Positions 7,581-13,104 of a stretch of 13,104 nucleotides of DNA are shown here, in pieces. The DNA lies in the NCBI GenBank assembly GCA_002435715.1, contig DISD01000104.1:1-13104 (forward strand), in the 5' to 3' direction. This DNA is from Rhodospirillaceae bacterium UBA6219 (GTDB taxonomy: Bacteria; Pseudomonadota; Alphaproteobacteria; Rhodospirillales; Magnetospirillaceae). A model generated the notes under the pieces. The model ran no database searches and was not told the DNA's origin. It saw nothing but the letters and a program-made list of their open reading frames with translations. Every line of letters begins with the position of its first letter. Position 1 is the stretch's first letter. The position numbers and the translations under genes are program-made.

Positions 7581-8539
7581 GGCAACAGCGTCCTGATGGC
7601 GTCGGCCACCTGACAGGCGGCGTTCAGAGGTGGGTGCGACCAGCTTTCCAAGCCGCCATTGTCGGGCAAGGACTTGGCATAACCCTGGGCGTAAAGGTCG
7701 GCATGCAGATGGGCATGCTTGGCCACCACCCAACCGAAGGGGGCATAGATGTAAACCGGGGCCGGGCTGGCGCAGGCTTCGCTGACCATGGACACCGAAT
7801 CGCCGGTCACCACCAAGGCGTCGCACAAGGCCAGCAGGCCGAAATAAGGATTGTCGCCGCCCGTTGCCCAGGAATGGGTCAGACGCGGCTCGGGGATGGT
7901 GGCGAACAAGGCGGCTTCCGCCGCCGGGCTGGTGCGGCGGCTGGTGGTGACCAGGATTGATCCCCCTTGGGCCAAGGCGGCGACCCGACGGCCCAGATCG
8001 GCGGCCATGGCCGGTGAAAACGGCCGCTTGCGGGTGTCGCCGCCGACGATCAGCCCCACCCAGGGACGCGGCAGAGCGGCGAAGCGGGGGCGCCAAACCT
8101 CTGCCGCCTGAGCCAACTTGGCCGCATTGACCCGGTGCGGTGCCCCGGTCATCTCCATCACGTTGGCGCCATGCAGACCACCATCATGGCGCGGCACCGC
8201 CAACAGGTCGAATTCGTCGCGCCCGCCCGGACCGGGGTCCATGATCTGGACCAGACGCGAACCGCTGCCTTGCCGCTTGATCCAACGGGCCACCGGCGCG
8301 GTGCGGCGACCGGCGGCGATGACCAGTTGCGGCCAAGGTGCCACCAGGGCGGCGCGGCTTTCCGGGGTCACCCCCATCAAGCCGGCGCCGCGGACCAGAT
8401 TGGGCAATTTGGCCAAGGCCGCATAACGGATGTCCTTGACCACGAAAGGGCGTCCCAAGGCCTCGGCCACCCCCAGGCACTGGCCCACATTGCCGGCGCG
8501 GTCGTCGGCCAGAACCCAGATGGCGGCCGGATCGCTCAT
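7577..8539 (-). CDS. ELM1 family protein (mitochondrial fission ELM1-like; GT-B-like fold)
   Basis: This 320-residue protein resembles the family named after plant ELM1, a mitochondrial fission factor, which is widespread in alphaproteobacteria with no settled bacterial function. Motifs typical of the family are visible: the N-terminal ADDRAGNVGQC (11-21), AAGRRTAPVAR (75-85), GGDTRKRPF (166-174), VTTSRRTS (197-204) and TGDSVSMVSEACAS (245-258). The last resembles the sugar-nucleotide-binding end of GT-B glycosyltransferases. No signal peptide or membrane segment is seen. Both ends overlap neighbours by ATGA: the start with the crotonase stop and the stop with the protease start. The three are therefore coupled. 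A role in envelope or glycan metabolism would be inference. Confidence 0.88.
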   Translation of the reverse strand: MSDPAAIWVLADDRAGNVGQCLGVAEALGRPFVVKDIRYAALAKLPNLVRGAGLMGVTPESRAALVAPWPQLVIAAGRRTAPVARWIKRQGSGSRLVQIMDPGPGGRDEFDLLAVPRHDGGLHGANVMEMTGAPHRVNAAKLAQAAEVWRPRFAALPRPWVGLIVGGDTRKRPFSPAMAADLGRRVAALAQGGSILVTTSRRTSPAAEAALFATIPEPRLTHSWATGGDNPYFGLLALCDALVVTGDSVSMVSEACASPAPVYIYAPFGWVVAKHAHLHADLYAQGYAKSLPDNGGLESWSHPPLNAACQVADAIRTLLP

Positions 8540-9315
8540 TTGCCGGTGAACGCCGGCTTGCGCTTTTCCTTGAACGCCGCCTGGCCTTCCCGGTAATCGG
8601 CGGTGTCCAGGAACTCGTAGCATTCGTCCAGTTCGGCGGCGCTGATAGGGGCGTCATCGCCCAGGCGCTTCAGGAAACGTTTGTGCCAGCGGTTGACCAG
8701 GGGGGCGCCTTGGGCCATGCGCTTGGCCGCCGCCATCACCTCGCCTTCCAGGGCTTCGTCGTCGTAGACGCGGTTGAGCAGGCCCTTGATCAGCGCTTCC
8801 TCGGCGTCGAAGATGCGGGCTTCCAGCAGGATTTCCGCCGCCACGGCCGGGCCGGCGATCTGGCGGATCATGGCGATTTCCGGATAGGCCATGACCACCG
8901 AAATCTTGTTGATGGGCACACCGAACTTGCCCGAGCGCGCCGCCAGACGCATGTCGCAGCAACAGGCCAGTTCCAATCCACCGCCGACGCAGGGGCCGTA
9001 AATCATGGCGATCACCGGCTGCGGGCAGTTCTTCACCGCGTCCAGCGCGCCGCGCATGACCACGTCGTAATCCTTGGCCTGCTGGGCGTTTGCCCGCAGG
9101 GTGTCGAATTCCTCGATGTCGGCGCCGGGGGCGAAAGCCTTGGTTCCCGAGCCGCGCAGGACGATGGCGCGGACGTCCGAATCGGTGGACAAATCCAGGA
9201 ACGCGGCAGTCAAACCCCGCCATACCGGCAGGTTCAAGGCGTTCATGCGGTCGGGCCGGTTGATGGTGACAGTGGCGATAAAGCCTTCGCGGCTGACCAG
9301 GATCTCTTCGGACAT
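8536..9315 (-). CDS. Enoyl-CoA hydratase/isomerase (crotonase) family protein
   Basis: This 259-residue, full-length crotonase-fold protein binds acyl-CoA thioesters. The CoA and oxyanion-hole stretches are present: AFAPGADIEEF (60-70) and CVGGGLELA (109-117). Glu115 aligns with the first catalytic Glu of rat mitochondrial enoyl-CoA hydratase (Glu144). The position of the second catalytic Glu (Glu164) is Ile135, in FGVPINK. A simple hydratase is therefore doubtful, and an isomerase, dehydratase or other crotonase-type reaction is as likely. The start has a good AAGGGAA Shine-Dalgarno sequence (9321-9327 on this strand). It is the first gene of the coupled operon with ELM1-family and protease genes, divergent from pyrE across 91 bases. 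The family is certain, the reaction is not. Confidence 0.9.
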   Translation of the reverse strand: MSEEILVSREGFIATVTINRPDRMNALNLPVWRGLTAAFLDLSTDSDVRAIVLRGSGTKAFAPGADIEEFDTLRANAQQAKDYDVVMRGALDAVKNCPQPVIAMIYGPCVGGGLELACCCDMRLAARSGKFGVPINKISVVMAYPEIAMIRQIAGPAVAAEILLEARIFDAEEALIKGLLNRVYDDEALEGEVMAAAKRMAQGAPLVNRWHKRFLKRLGDDAPISAAELDECYEFLDTADYREGQAAFKEKRKPAFTGK

Positions 9316-9340
9316 TTCGCTTCCCTTGTTGTTTGCTGAC

Positions 9341-9370
9341 TTGCAGGAAACCCCGATATTGGCCTATAGA
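9341..9370 (+). promoter_or_regulatory. Candidate pyrE promoter in the divergent gap
   Basis: TATAGA (9365-9370, 4 of 6 to TATAAT) lies 37 bases upstream of the pyrE start. A weak TTGCAG (9341-9346) sits 18 bases further upstream. The 91-base gap between pyrE and the crotonase gene must hold promoters for both directions. No clear minus-strand promoter was found. Low confidence because the -35 element is poor. Confidence 0.25.
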
Positions 9371-9406
9371 GCCCCAAGCCGACAACCCAGTCGAAAGGCG
9401 CGACAT

Positions 9407-10096
9407 ATGCAAACCGCTTCCCGCACGCCCGAGCATAAGAAGGCGGCGCTGACCACCGCCCGCATCCTGCTCGAGATCAAGGCCGTCAACTTCCGCCCGG
9501 AAGAGCCCTATACCCTGACTTCCGGCTGGGCCAGCCCGGTCTATGTGGATTGCCGCAAGGTCATCAGCTTCCCGCGCGCCCGCCAGAAAATTTGCGAGCT
9601 GGCGTCCAACGCCATCCTGCGCGAAGTCGGCTTTGAAAGCTTCGACGCCGTCGCCGGTGGCGAAACCGCCGGCATCCCCTATGCCGCATGGATTTCCGAC
9701 CGGCTGATGGTGCCGATGCTGTACGTGCGCAAGAAGCCCAAGGGTTTCGGCCGCAACGCCCAGATCGAAGGCGAGTTCCCCAACGGCGCCCGTGTGGTGC
9801 TGGTGGAAGACCTAGCGTCGGACGGCGCTTCCAAGGTCAATTTCTGCAATGCGCTGCGCGATGCCGGCGCCGAAGTCAGCCACGCTTTCGTGGTGTTCTT
9901 CTATGGCGTCTTCCCCGGCGCGCTGAAGTCGCTGCACGAATCGGGCGTCGATTTGTCTTACCTGTGCAATTGGTGGGACGTTCTGGAAGTGGCCGAACAA
10001 GACGGCCTGTTCGACCGCAAGACCCTGGAAGCGGTGCGCAGCTTCCTGCACGATCCGGTGCAGTGGTCCAAGCTGCACGGCGGCCGCGCCGAGTAA
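9407..10096 (+). CDS. pyrE: Orotate phosphoribosyltransferase
   Basis: PyrE joins orotate to PRPP to give orotidine monophosphate, the fifth step of pyrimidine synthesis. The 229-residue length and sequence fit the longer alphaproteobacterial type. Visible motifs are TLTSGWASPVYVDCRK (orotate/PRPP contact region, about residues 36-51), AGGETAGIPYA, the mobile catalytic loop RKKPKGFGRNAQIEG (about 108-122) and the PRPP motif VVLVEDLASDGASK (about 130-143). The PRPP motif keeps the Glu-Asp acidic pair but replaces the usual Thr-Gly-rich end with SDGAS, as I recall from other alphaproteobacteria. The ATG has an AAAGG Shine-Dalgarno sequence about 9 bases upstream. An open frame extends upstream but lies over the divergent gap and the crotonase gene. 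The gene is followed directly by a strong terminator. Confidence 0.95.
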   Translation: MQTASRTPEHKKAALTTARILLEIKAVNFRPEEPYTLTSGWASPVYVDCRKVISFPRARQKICELASNAILREVGFESFDAVAGGETAGIPYAAWISDRLMVPMLYVRKKPKGFGRNAQIEGEFPNGARVVLVEDLASDGASKVNFCNALRDAGAEVSHAFVVFFYGVFPGALKSLHESGVDLSYLCNWWDVLEVAEQDGLFDRKTLEAVRSFLHDPVQWSKLHGGRAE

Positions 10097-10100
10097 AAAA

Positions 10101-10133
10101 CAAAATGCCGACAACCTTGTTGTCGGCATTTTG
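10101..10133. terminator. Bidirectional intrinsic terminator after pyrE
   Basis: A perfect 15-base-pair inverted repeat (10101-10115 with 10119-10133) flanks a 3-base loop. The stem has a GC-rich core (TGCCGAC) and A/T ends that provide U-rich tails on both strands. It begins 4 bases after the pyrE stop codon, so it should end pyrE transcription. It could also stop reading from the opposite side. Confidence 0.9.
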
Positions 10134-10217
10134 CTAGGCGCGACCGCGCCGCGCGGCTTATGCCGCGGGAGGCAAGGACCACACGATGGCCCGCCCGCCG
10201 CCTGAGGGACATCATCA

Positions 10218-10243
10218 AAAAGGGGGCCGAAAGGCCCCCTTTT
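10218..10243. terminator. Second bidirectional terminator between convergent genes
   Basis: AAAAGGGGGCC (10218-10228) pairs perfectly with GGCCCCCTTTT (10233-10243) around a GAAA tetraloop. T runs follow on both strands (TTTTCTTTT on plus; five T on minus). It lies 5 bases past the stop codon of the minus-strand gene ending at 10248, so it is that gene's terminator and a backup for pyrE. The 84 bases between the two terminators hold only a short palindrome (10152-10167) and no supportable gene. Confidence 0.9.
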
Positions 10244-10247
10244 CTTT

Positions 10248-11018
10248 TCAGATTTCGCACGCCGCCAGATGGACCAGGAACTGGCCGATCAGGTGGTGGG
10301 GGTCGGTGCCGAATTCGCGCTTGAACACGTCCTCGTCCGCCTTGCTCATTTCGGTCAGCGGACTGAACAGCGCCTGGAAGAAGGCGCAGAAATGGTGGTT
10401 GTTGAAGACGTGCGGCTCGTCATGGTCGACTTCGCGGGTAACGAAGGAATTGGACCCCAGGCTGACGGTGGTCGGCGTGTACTGCATCAGCTTCATGAAC
10501 CAGTCCTTGCGCACGTCCCAGCGCTTGAACGAACCGGCGATGCGGGTCAGCGTCCGCCACAGGATCAACTTGGCCTCGCGGCTTTGGTAATAGGCATCCC
10601 AGGTGAAATCCTCCCCCAGATCGGCCTTCATCTCGCCCACCAGCTTCATGCATTGCTCGCCGTAAAAGCCGGCGTCGTCGCCCAGAACCAGATGGAAGAA
10701 GGAAAAGATGTTGGGCAGGATGGAGCGGTCCAAGGTGCCGTCTTCGAACAACGACCCCAGATCGTGGACCATCAAACGGCCAAAGGCGTTGGTGCGGCGT
10801 TGTTCCAGCTTTTCCTGTTCGACCACGTCCAACAATTCGCGATAAGCGCGGCGATAGTAATCGTCGAACTGGCTGGACGCTTCCAACGCCATGATGATAT
10901 CGCGCAGGGCATCCAATTCCTTGGCATGACCTTTCCAGGCGCCCTCGGCCGCCTTCAGCAAGGCATCCAACACATGATTGGTGCTGCGTCGCAACAAATT
11001 CGGCCCACGCGAAGCCAT
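10248..11018 (-). CDS. Uncharacterised helical protein, 256 aa
   Basis: I do not recognise this protein. It appears soluble and mostly helical, with no signal peptide or membrane segment. The N-terminal half is charged and rich in Lys, Glu and Arg (about residues 15-80). A central part is aromatic (NIFSFFHLV, 103-111; FTWDAYY, 138-144). A His-rich stretch at about 199-211 (His199, His203, His208, His209, Cys211) could bind a metal, but nothing proves it. ATG 11018 is chosen because GGGGTG lies just upstream on this strand; an in-frame GTG at 11024 would add two residues. It is a single-gene unit, closed by a terminator at each side and preceded by an AT-rich 166-base gap. A short likeness of LGSLFED (87-93) to FDTLFDD in the paralogue pair is too small to claim homology. 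Confidence 0.8.
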   Translation of the reverse strand: MASRGPNLLRRSTNHVLDALLKAAEGAWKGHAKELDALRDIIMALEASSQFDDYYRRAYRELLDVVEQEKLEQRRTNAFGRLMVHDLGSLFEDGTLDRSILPNIFSFFHLVLGDDAGFYGEQCMKLVGEMKADLGEDFTWDAYYQSREAKLILWRTLTRIAGSFKRWDVRKDWFMKLMQYTPTTVSLGSNSFVTREVDHDEPHVFNNHHFCAFFQALFSPLTEMSKADEDVFKREFGTDPHHLIGQFLVHLAACEI

Positions 11019-11068
11019 GATCACCCCACGAACACTCTTAGATCATCAGGGTAAAAGACATATTGTTA

Positions 11069-11110
11069 ATAATAGGCAAAGAAAAAAGACCACATAAACT
11101 TTTGTTTATG
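11069..11110 (-). promoter_or_regulatory. Candidate promoter with overlapping palindrome for the 256-aa gene
   Basis: On the minus strand TATTAT (plus positions 11069-11074, 5 of 6 to TATAAT) lies about 50 bases upstream of the ATG at 11018. No good -35 element is seen at the right distance. That place is instead covered by a perfect inverted repeat, CATAAAC (11093-11099) and GTTTATG (11104-11110), around a TTTT centre. This could be a regulator's binding site. The surrounding 11040-11120 is strikingly AT-rich compared with the rest of the window. Confidence 0.35.
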
Positions 11111-11149
11111 AGGAAACTGTGTTGCAGAATCTTGTGAAAGCGACAAGGA

Positions 11150-11167
11150 AAGGCCAGTGTGGGCCTT
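11150..11167 (-). terminator. Possible terminator after the alpha/beta hydrolase gene
   Basis: AAGGCC (11150-11155) pairs with GGCCTT (11162-11167) around a 6-base loop, 17 bases past the hydrolase stop. On the minus strand it is followed by TTCCTTG, a weak U-rich tail. The stem is short, so this is a plausible but not strong intrinsic terminator. Confidence 0.4.
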
Positions 11168-11184
11168 CTTTATCCCTTACTCGG

Positions 11185-11874
11185 TCACTCCTGTAGCCAC
11201 AGGGACAAGGCGGCGCTGACCGCCTGGGGCTGTTCGATGGCCGACAGATGGCCACAACGACTGACCTTGACCAATTTCGCCCCCGGGATCAGCGCCGCCA
11301 TTTCTTCGGCCCGGTCGGGCGGCGTCAAGGTGTCGTCACGGCCGACCAGCACCAAGGCCGGACAACGGATCGCGGCCAAGCCGGGCCGCGAATCCACCCG
11401 TCCGATAATGGCGTTCTGCTGACGCAGGAAATTTTCCACCCCCACCGCCTGGGCCATGGCATGGAACAGCTCGGCCACCGGCCCCTGGGCGTGGAATTCC
11501 GGGACCATGCTGGCCAGGATGGTGGGCAGGATGCGGTCCAGCTTGCCACCTTCCACCAGATCCATCAAAGCGCGGCGGCGTTCGGTTTGTTCGGGGATGT
11601 CAGGCCGCGCCGTGGTGCTGACCAGGGCCACCCGCTCGACCCGTTGGGGGGCACGGCGCAGGATTTCCATGGAGACGTAGCCCCCCATGGACAGACCGGC
11701 CAGACAGAAGGTCGGCGGTGCCTGCTCCAGCACCGCGCTGGCCAGATCGGCGACGCTGGCATGGGTGTAAGTGGGGATGACGGTGACCCGGGCCTGATCG
11801 GCCAAATCCTGGGCCTGGGCCTGCCACAGACGGGCGTCGTTCAACAGACCGGGTAGTAAAATCAGGTCCTTCAT
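11185..11874 (-). CDS. Alpha/beta hydrolase fold protein
   Basis: This 229-residue cytoplasmic protein belongs to the alpha/beta hydrolase superfamily, with no signal peptide. The oxyanion/N-terminal strand LILLPGLLND (4-13) is followed by the nucleophile elbow GLSMGG with Ser62, the acid Asp181 in GRDDTLTP and the base His209 in CGHLSAIEQP, so the triad is complete. A helical cap lies at about 95-160. The substrate cannot be read from sequence; esterase, lactonase or C-C hydrolase activity are all possible. ATG 11874 is chosen over an upstream in-frame extension because AGGGGAGG (11881-11888 on this strand) is 6 bases upstream and the fold starts at residue 3. It is the second gene of an operon behind the isochorismatase-like gene, 14 bases apart. 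Confidence 0.88.
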   Translation of the reverse strand: MKDLILLPGLLNDARLWQAQAQDLADQARVTVIPTYTHASVADLASAVLEQAPPTFCLAGLSMGGYVSMEILRRAPQRVERVALVSTTARPDIPEQTERRRALMDLVEGGKLDRILPTILASMVPEFHAQGPVAELFHAMAQAVGVENFLRQQNAIIGRVDSRPGLAAIRCPALVLVGRDDTLTPPDRAEEMAALIPGAKLVKVSRCGHLSAIEQPQAVSAALSLWLQE

Positions 11875-11888
11875 GTCCCGCCTCCCCT

Positions 11889-12431
11889 TTACTTCACCAA
11901 CTTGATCAAATCTTTGAACGACGGGGTGCCGGCCACGTGCAGCCACTCGAACACCACCATTTCGGTGGACACCACCGACACACCGGCCTGGGTCAGACGG
12001 TTCATCGCCAAGTCATGGTTGGATTGCTTGCGCGACGAACAGGCATCGGCGACCACGAAGACGTCAAAGCCTTGCGCTTTCAGCCCCAGACAAGTCTGCA
12101 ACACGCAGACATGGGATTCGGCGCCGCAAACCACTACTTGCCGACGGGCAAAGCCTTGCAGGCGTGACAGGATGGCCGGTTCCTCGGCACAGGAAAAGTG
12201 CAGCTTCTCGACCACCACACCGTCCGGGGCCAGGGCCAGCAACTCGCCCATGGTCGGCCCCAGGCCCTTGGGGTATTGCTCGGAAATGGTGACCGGCACC
12301 GCCAAACGTTCGGCGGCGCGCAGCAAAAGGTTGCAATGGCGCAGCACCAAGCGTGGCTCGGCGACCACCGGGGTCAGGTTTTCCTGGACGTCGACCACCA
12401 GCAACGACGCCTTCGCGGCATCCATCAGCAT
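11889..12431 (-). CDS. Isochorismatase-like cysteine hydrolase
   Basis: This 180-residue protein is of the isochorismatase-like hydrolase superfamily. The triad is visible: Asp14 in VVDVQ, Lys76 in VEKLHFS and Cys109 in GAESHVCV. The cis-peptide-type VCGAESHVC segment and the C-terminal FEWLHVAGTPSFKDLIKL stretch resemble the ISOC/YcaC-like branch rather than true isochorismatases, which act in siderophore synthesis. A role in amide or carbamate hydrolysis is more likely than isochorismate cleavage, but the substrate is unknown. ATG 12431 is chosen because AAGGAGG lies exactly 8 bases upstream; ATG 12425 would be too far from it. The following alpha/beta hydrolase gene is 14 bases downstream, so two hydrolases of unrelated fold are co-expressed, perhaps in a small catabolic or detoxifying step. 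Confidence 0.9.
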   Translation of the reverse strand: MLMDAAKASLLVVDVQENLTPVVAEPRLVLRHCNLLLRAAERLAVPVTISEQYPKGLGPTMGELLALAPDGVVVEKLHFSCAEEPAILSRLQGFARRQVVVCGAESHVCVLQTCLGLKAQGFDVFVVADACSSRKQSNHDLAMNRLTQAGVSVVSTEMVVFEWLHVAGTPSFKDLIKLVK

Positions 12432-12434
12432 GTC

Positions 12435-12521
12435 CTAAGCCTCCTTATTCTTGCCGGAAGCGTAGCCGAAAGGCCACAGCATCGCCAGACAAAGCAAGAA
12501 ATGCCGGTCTTTCATTGACAT
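12435..12521 (-). CDS. Possible small hydrophobic peptide (26-28 aa)
   Basis: A short open frame begins at ATG 12521 (or ATG 12515) and ends with TAG 3 bases before the start of the isochorismatase-like gene. The peptide has a basic start (MSMKDRH), a hydrophobic stretch FLLCLAMLWPFGYA long enough for a short membrane helix, and a charged end GKNKEA. Its last codons contain the downstream Shine-Dalgarno sequence, which would couple the two. Against it: no Shine-Dalgarno sequence of its own is seen, and its start overlaps the -35 element of the divergent helicase promoter. It may be chance. Confidence 0.3.
   Translation of the reverse strand: MSMKDRHFLLCLAMLWPFGYASGKNKEA
12440..12446 (-). promoter_or_regulatory. 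Consensus Shine-Dalgarno of the isochorismatase-like gene
   Basis: AAGGAGG on the minus strand, 8 bases before ATG 12431, is the best ribosome binding site in the window. It decides the start between two nearby ATG codons. It also lies inside the 3' end of the possible small upstream peptide gene. Confidence 0.8.
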
Positions 12522-12542
12522 AGGCGTGCGAACTTCTATTAT
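12515..12542 (+). promoter_or_regulatory. Strong sigma70 promoter of the DEAD-box helicase
   Basis: A perfect TTGACA (12515-12520) is followed after 16 bases by TATTAT (12537-12542, 5 of 6 to TATAAT). This is the best promoter in the window. Transcription would begin near 12549, giving a leader of about 74 bases. Confidence 0.75.
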
Positions 12543-12548
12543 CCGGCC

Positions 12549-12586
12549 GGAATGAAACATTCCCTGACATTCACCGCGACAGCGGT
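12549..12586 (+). promoter_or_regulatory. Two small hairpins at the 5' end of the helicase mRNA
   Basis: GGAATG (12549-12554) pairs with CATTCC (12558-12563) around AAA. ACCGC (12573-12577) pairs with GCGGT (12582-12586) around GACA. The first begins where transcription is expected to start. A 5'-terminal stem-loop can protect an mRNA from decay, and helicase genes of this class are often controlled through their leaders. Function here is inferred. Confidence 0.4.
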
Positions 12587-12622
12587 CATATCACACACCA
12601 AGAGCACGGCTTTTCGCACTCC

Positions 12623-13104
12623 ATGAGCTTCGCTGACCTGGGCCTTAGCCCCGAACTTCTGCAAGCCGTCGAAGAATCCGGGTACACCACCCCGACTCCG
12701 ATCCAGCAGCAGGCCATTCCCGTTGTCTTGATGGGCCGCGACGTCCTGGGCTGCGCCCAGACCGGCACCGGCAAGACCGCCAGCTTCACCCTGCCGATGA
12801 TCGAGATCCTGGCCGCCGGCCGCGCCAAGGCGCGCATGCCGCGCTCGCTGATCCTGGCGCCGACCCGTGAACTGGCCGCCCAGGTGGCGGAAAACTTCGA
12901 CAAGTACGGCAAGTACCACAAACTGTCCAAGGCGCTGATCATCGGCGGCGAATCCATGTCCGACCAGGTGGCCATCCTGGATCGCGGCGTCGATGTGCTG
13001 ATCGCCACGCCGGGCCGCCTGCTGGACATGTTCGACCGCGGCCGCATCTTGCTGAACGACGTCAAGGTGCTGGTCATCGACGAAGCCGACCGCATGCTGG
13101 ACAT
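12623..13104 (+). CDS. DEAD-box ATP-dependent RNA helicase, N-terminal part (3' truncated by window)
   Basis: The visible 160 residues are the first RecA-like domain of a bacterial DEAD-box RNA helicase, an ATP-driven RNA-unwinding protein used in RNA decay, ribosome assembly and cold adaptation. Motifs in order: the Q motif around GYTTPTPIQ with Phe3 upstream (20-28), motif I AQTGTGKT (45-52), motif Ia PTRELA (80-85), GG (108-109), motif Ib TPGR (129-132) and motif II DEAD at 153-156. The style is RhlE-like, but the second domain and tail that would fix the subgroup are outside the window. ATG 12623 is supported by the start MSFADLGLSPELL, usual for the family. There is no clear Shine-Dalgarno sequence in front of it. 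The gene is transcribed from a strong divergent promoter. Confidence 0.95.
   Translation, partial: MSFADLGLSPELLQAVEESGYTTPTPIQQQAIPVVLMGRDVLGCAQTGTGKTASFTLPMIEILAAGRAKARMPRSLILAPTRELAAQVAENFDKYGKYHKLSKALIIGGESMSDQVAILDRGVDVLIATPGRLLDMFDRGRILLNDVKVLVIDEADRMLD

Noticed and set aside
10152..10167. Short palindrome CGCGGC-TTAT-GCCGCG between the terminators
   Set aside because: Six base pairs in GC-rich DNA is expected by chance, and it has no T tract.
10186..10590. Plus-strand open frame starting between the two terminators
   Set aside because: It runs through the second terminator hairpin and over the opposite gene, and its translation shows no motif.
10248..11018. Idea that the 256-aa protein is a third member of the paralogue family
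   Set aside because: Only a 7-residue likeness (LGSLFED) was found; the strongly conserved blocks of the pair are absent.

Overview
The window is a high-GC, densely coded bacterial chromosome segment. Gene content and order (radA-cvpA-purF-SDR, an alphaproteobacterial-type pyrE, an ELM1-family gene) suggest an alphaproteobacterium, most likely a Rhodospirillales / Magnetospirillum-like organism. That placement is inferred from protein style and synteny, not from a database match. It carries 14 well-supported protein genes plus one possible very small one. No rRNA, tRNA, CRISPR array, insertion sequence or phage gene was seen.

Positions 1-3557 (+ strand) form a tight housekeeping block: the 3' part of radA (DNA repair), cvpA (inner-membrane protein), purF (first step of purine synthesis, Fe-S type with a propeptide) and an SDR-family oxidoreductase joined to purF by an ATGA overlap. 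Positions 3558-6790 (+) hold the least explained part: two tandem paralogues of unknown function (424 and 391 aa) followed 7 bases later by a macro-domain (ADP-ribose-type) hydrolase, probably one operon with its own promoter.

Positions 6777-9315 (- strand) form a translationally coupled operon read from right to left: a crotonase-family enzyme, an ELM1-family protein and a secreted trypsin-like serine protease. Its 3' end overlaps the macro-domain gene tail-to-tail by 14 bases. Divergent from it, pyrE (pyrimidine synthesis) runs on + and ends in a strong terminator.

Positions 10248-11018 (-) encode a stand-alone unknown protein of 256 aa. It is separated from pyrE by two perfect bidirectional terminators, and an AT-rich region with a palindrome lies upstream. 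Positions 11185-12431 (-) carry an alpha/beta hydrolase and an isochorismatase-like cysteine hydrolase in one operon, possibly preceded by a 26-28 residue hydrophobic peptide. Divergent from these, a near-consensus sigma70 promoter drives a DEAD-box RNA helicase that runs off the right edge.

No intergenic stretch exceeds 200 bases. The four larger gaps (3558-3753, 10097-10247, 11019-11184, 12432-12622) hold promoters, terminators or inverted repeats, described individually.
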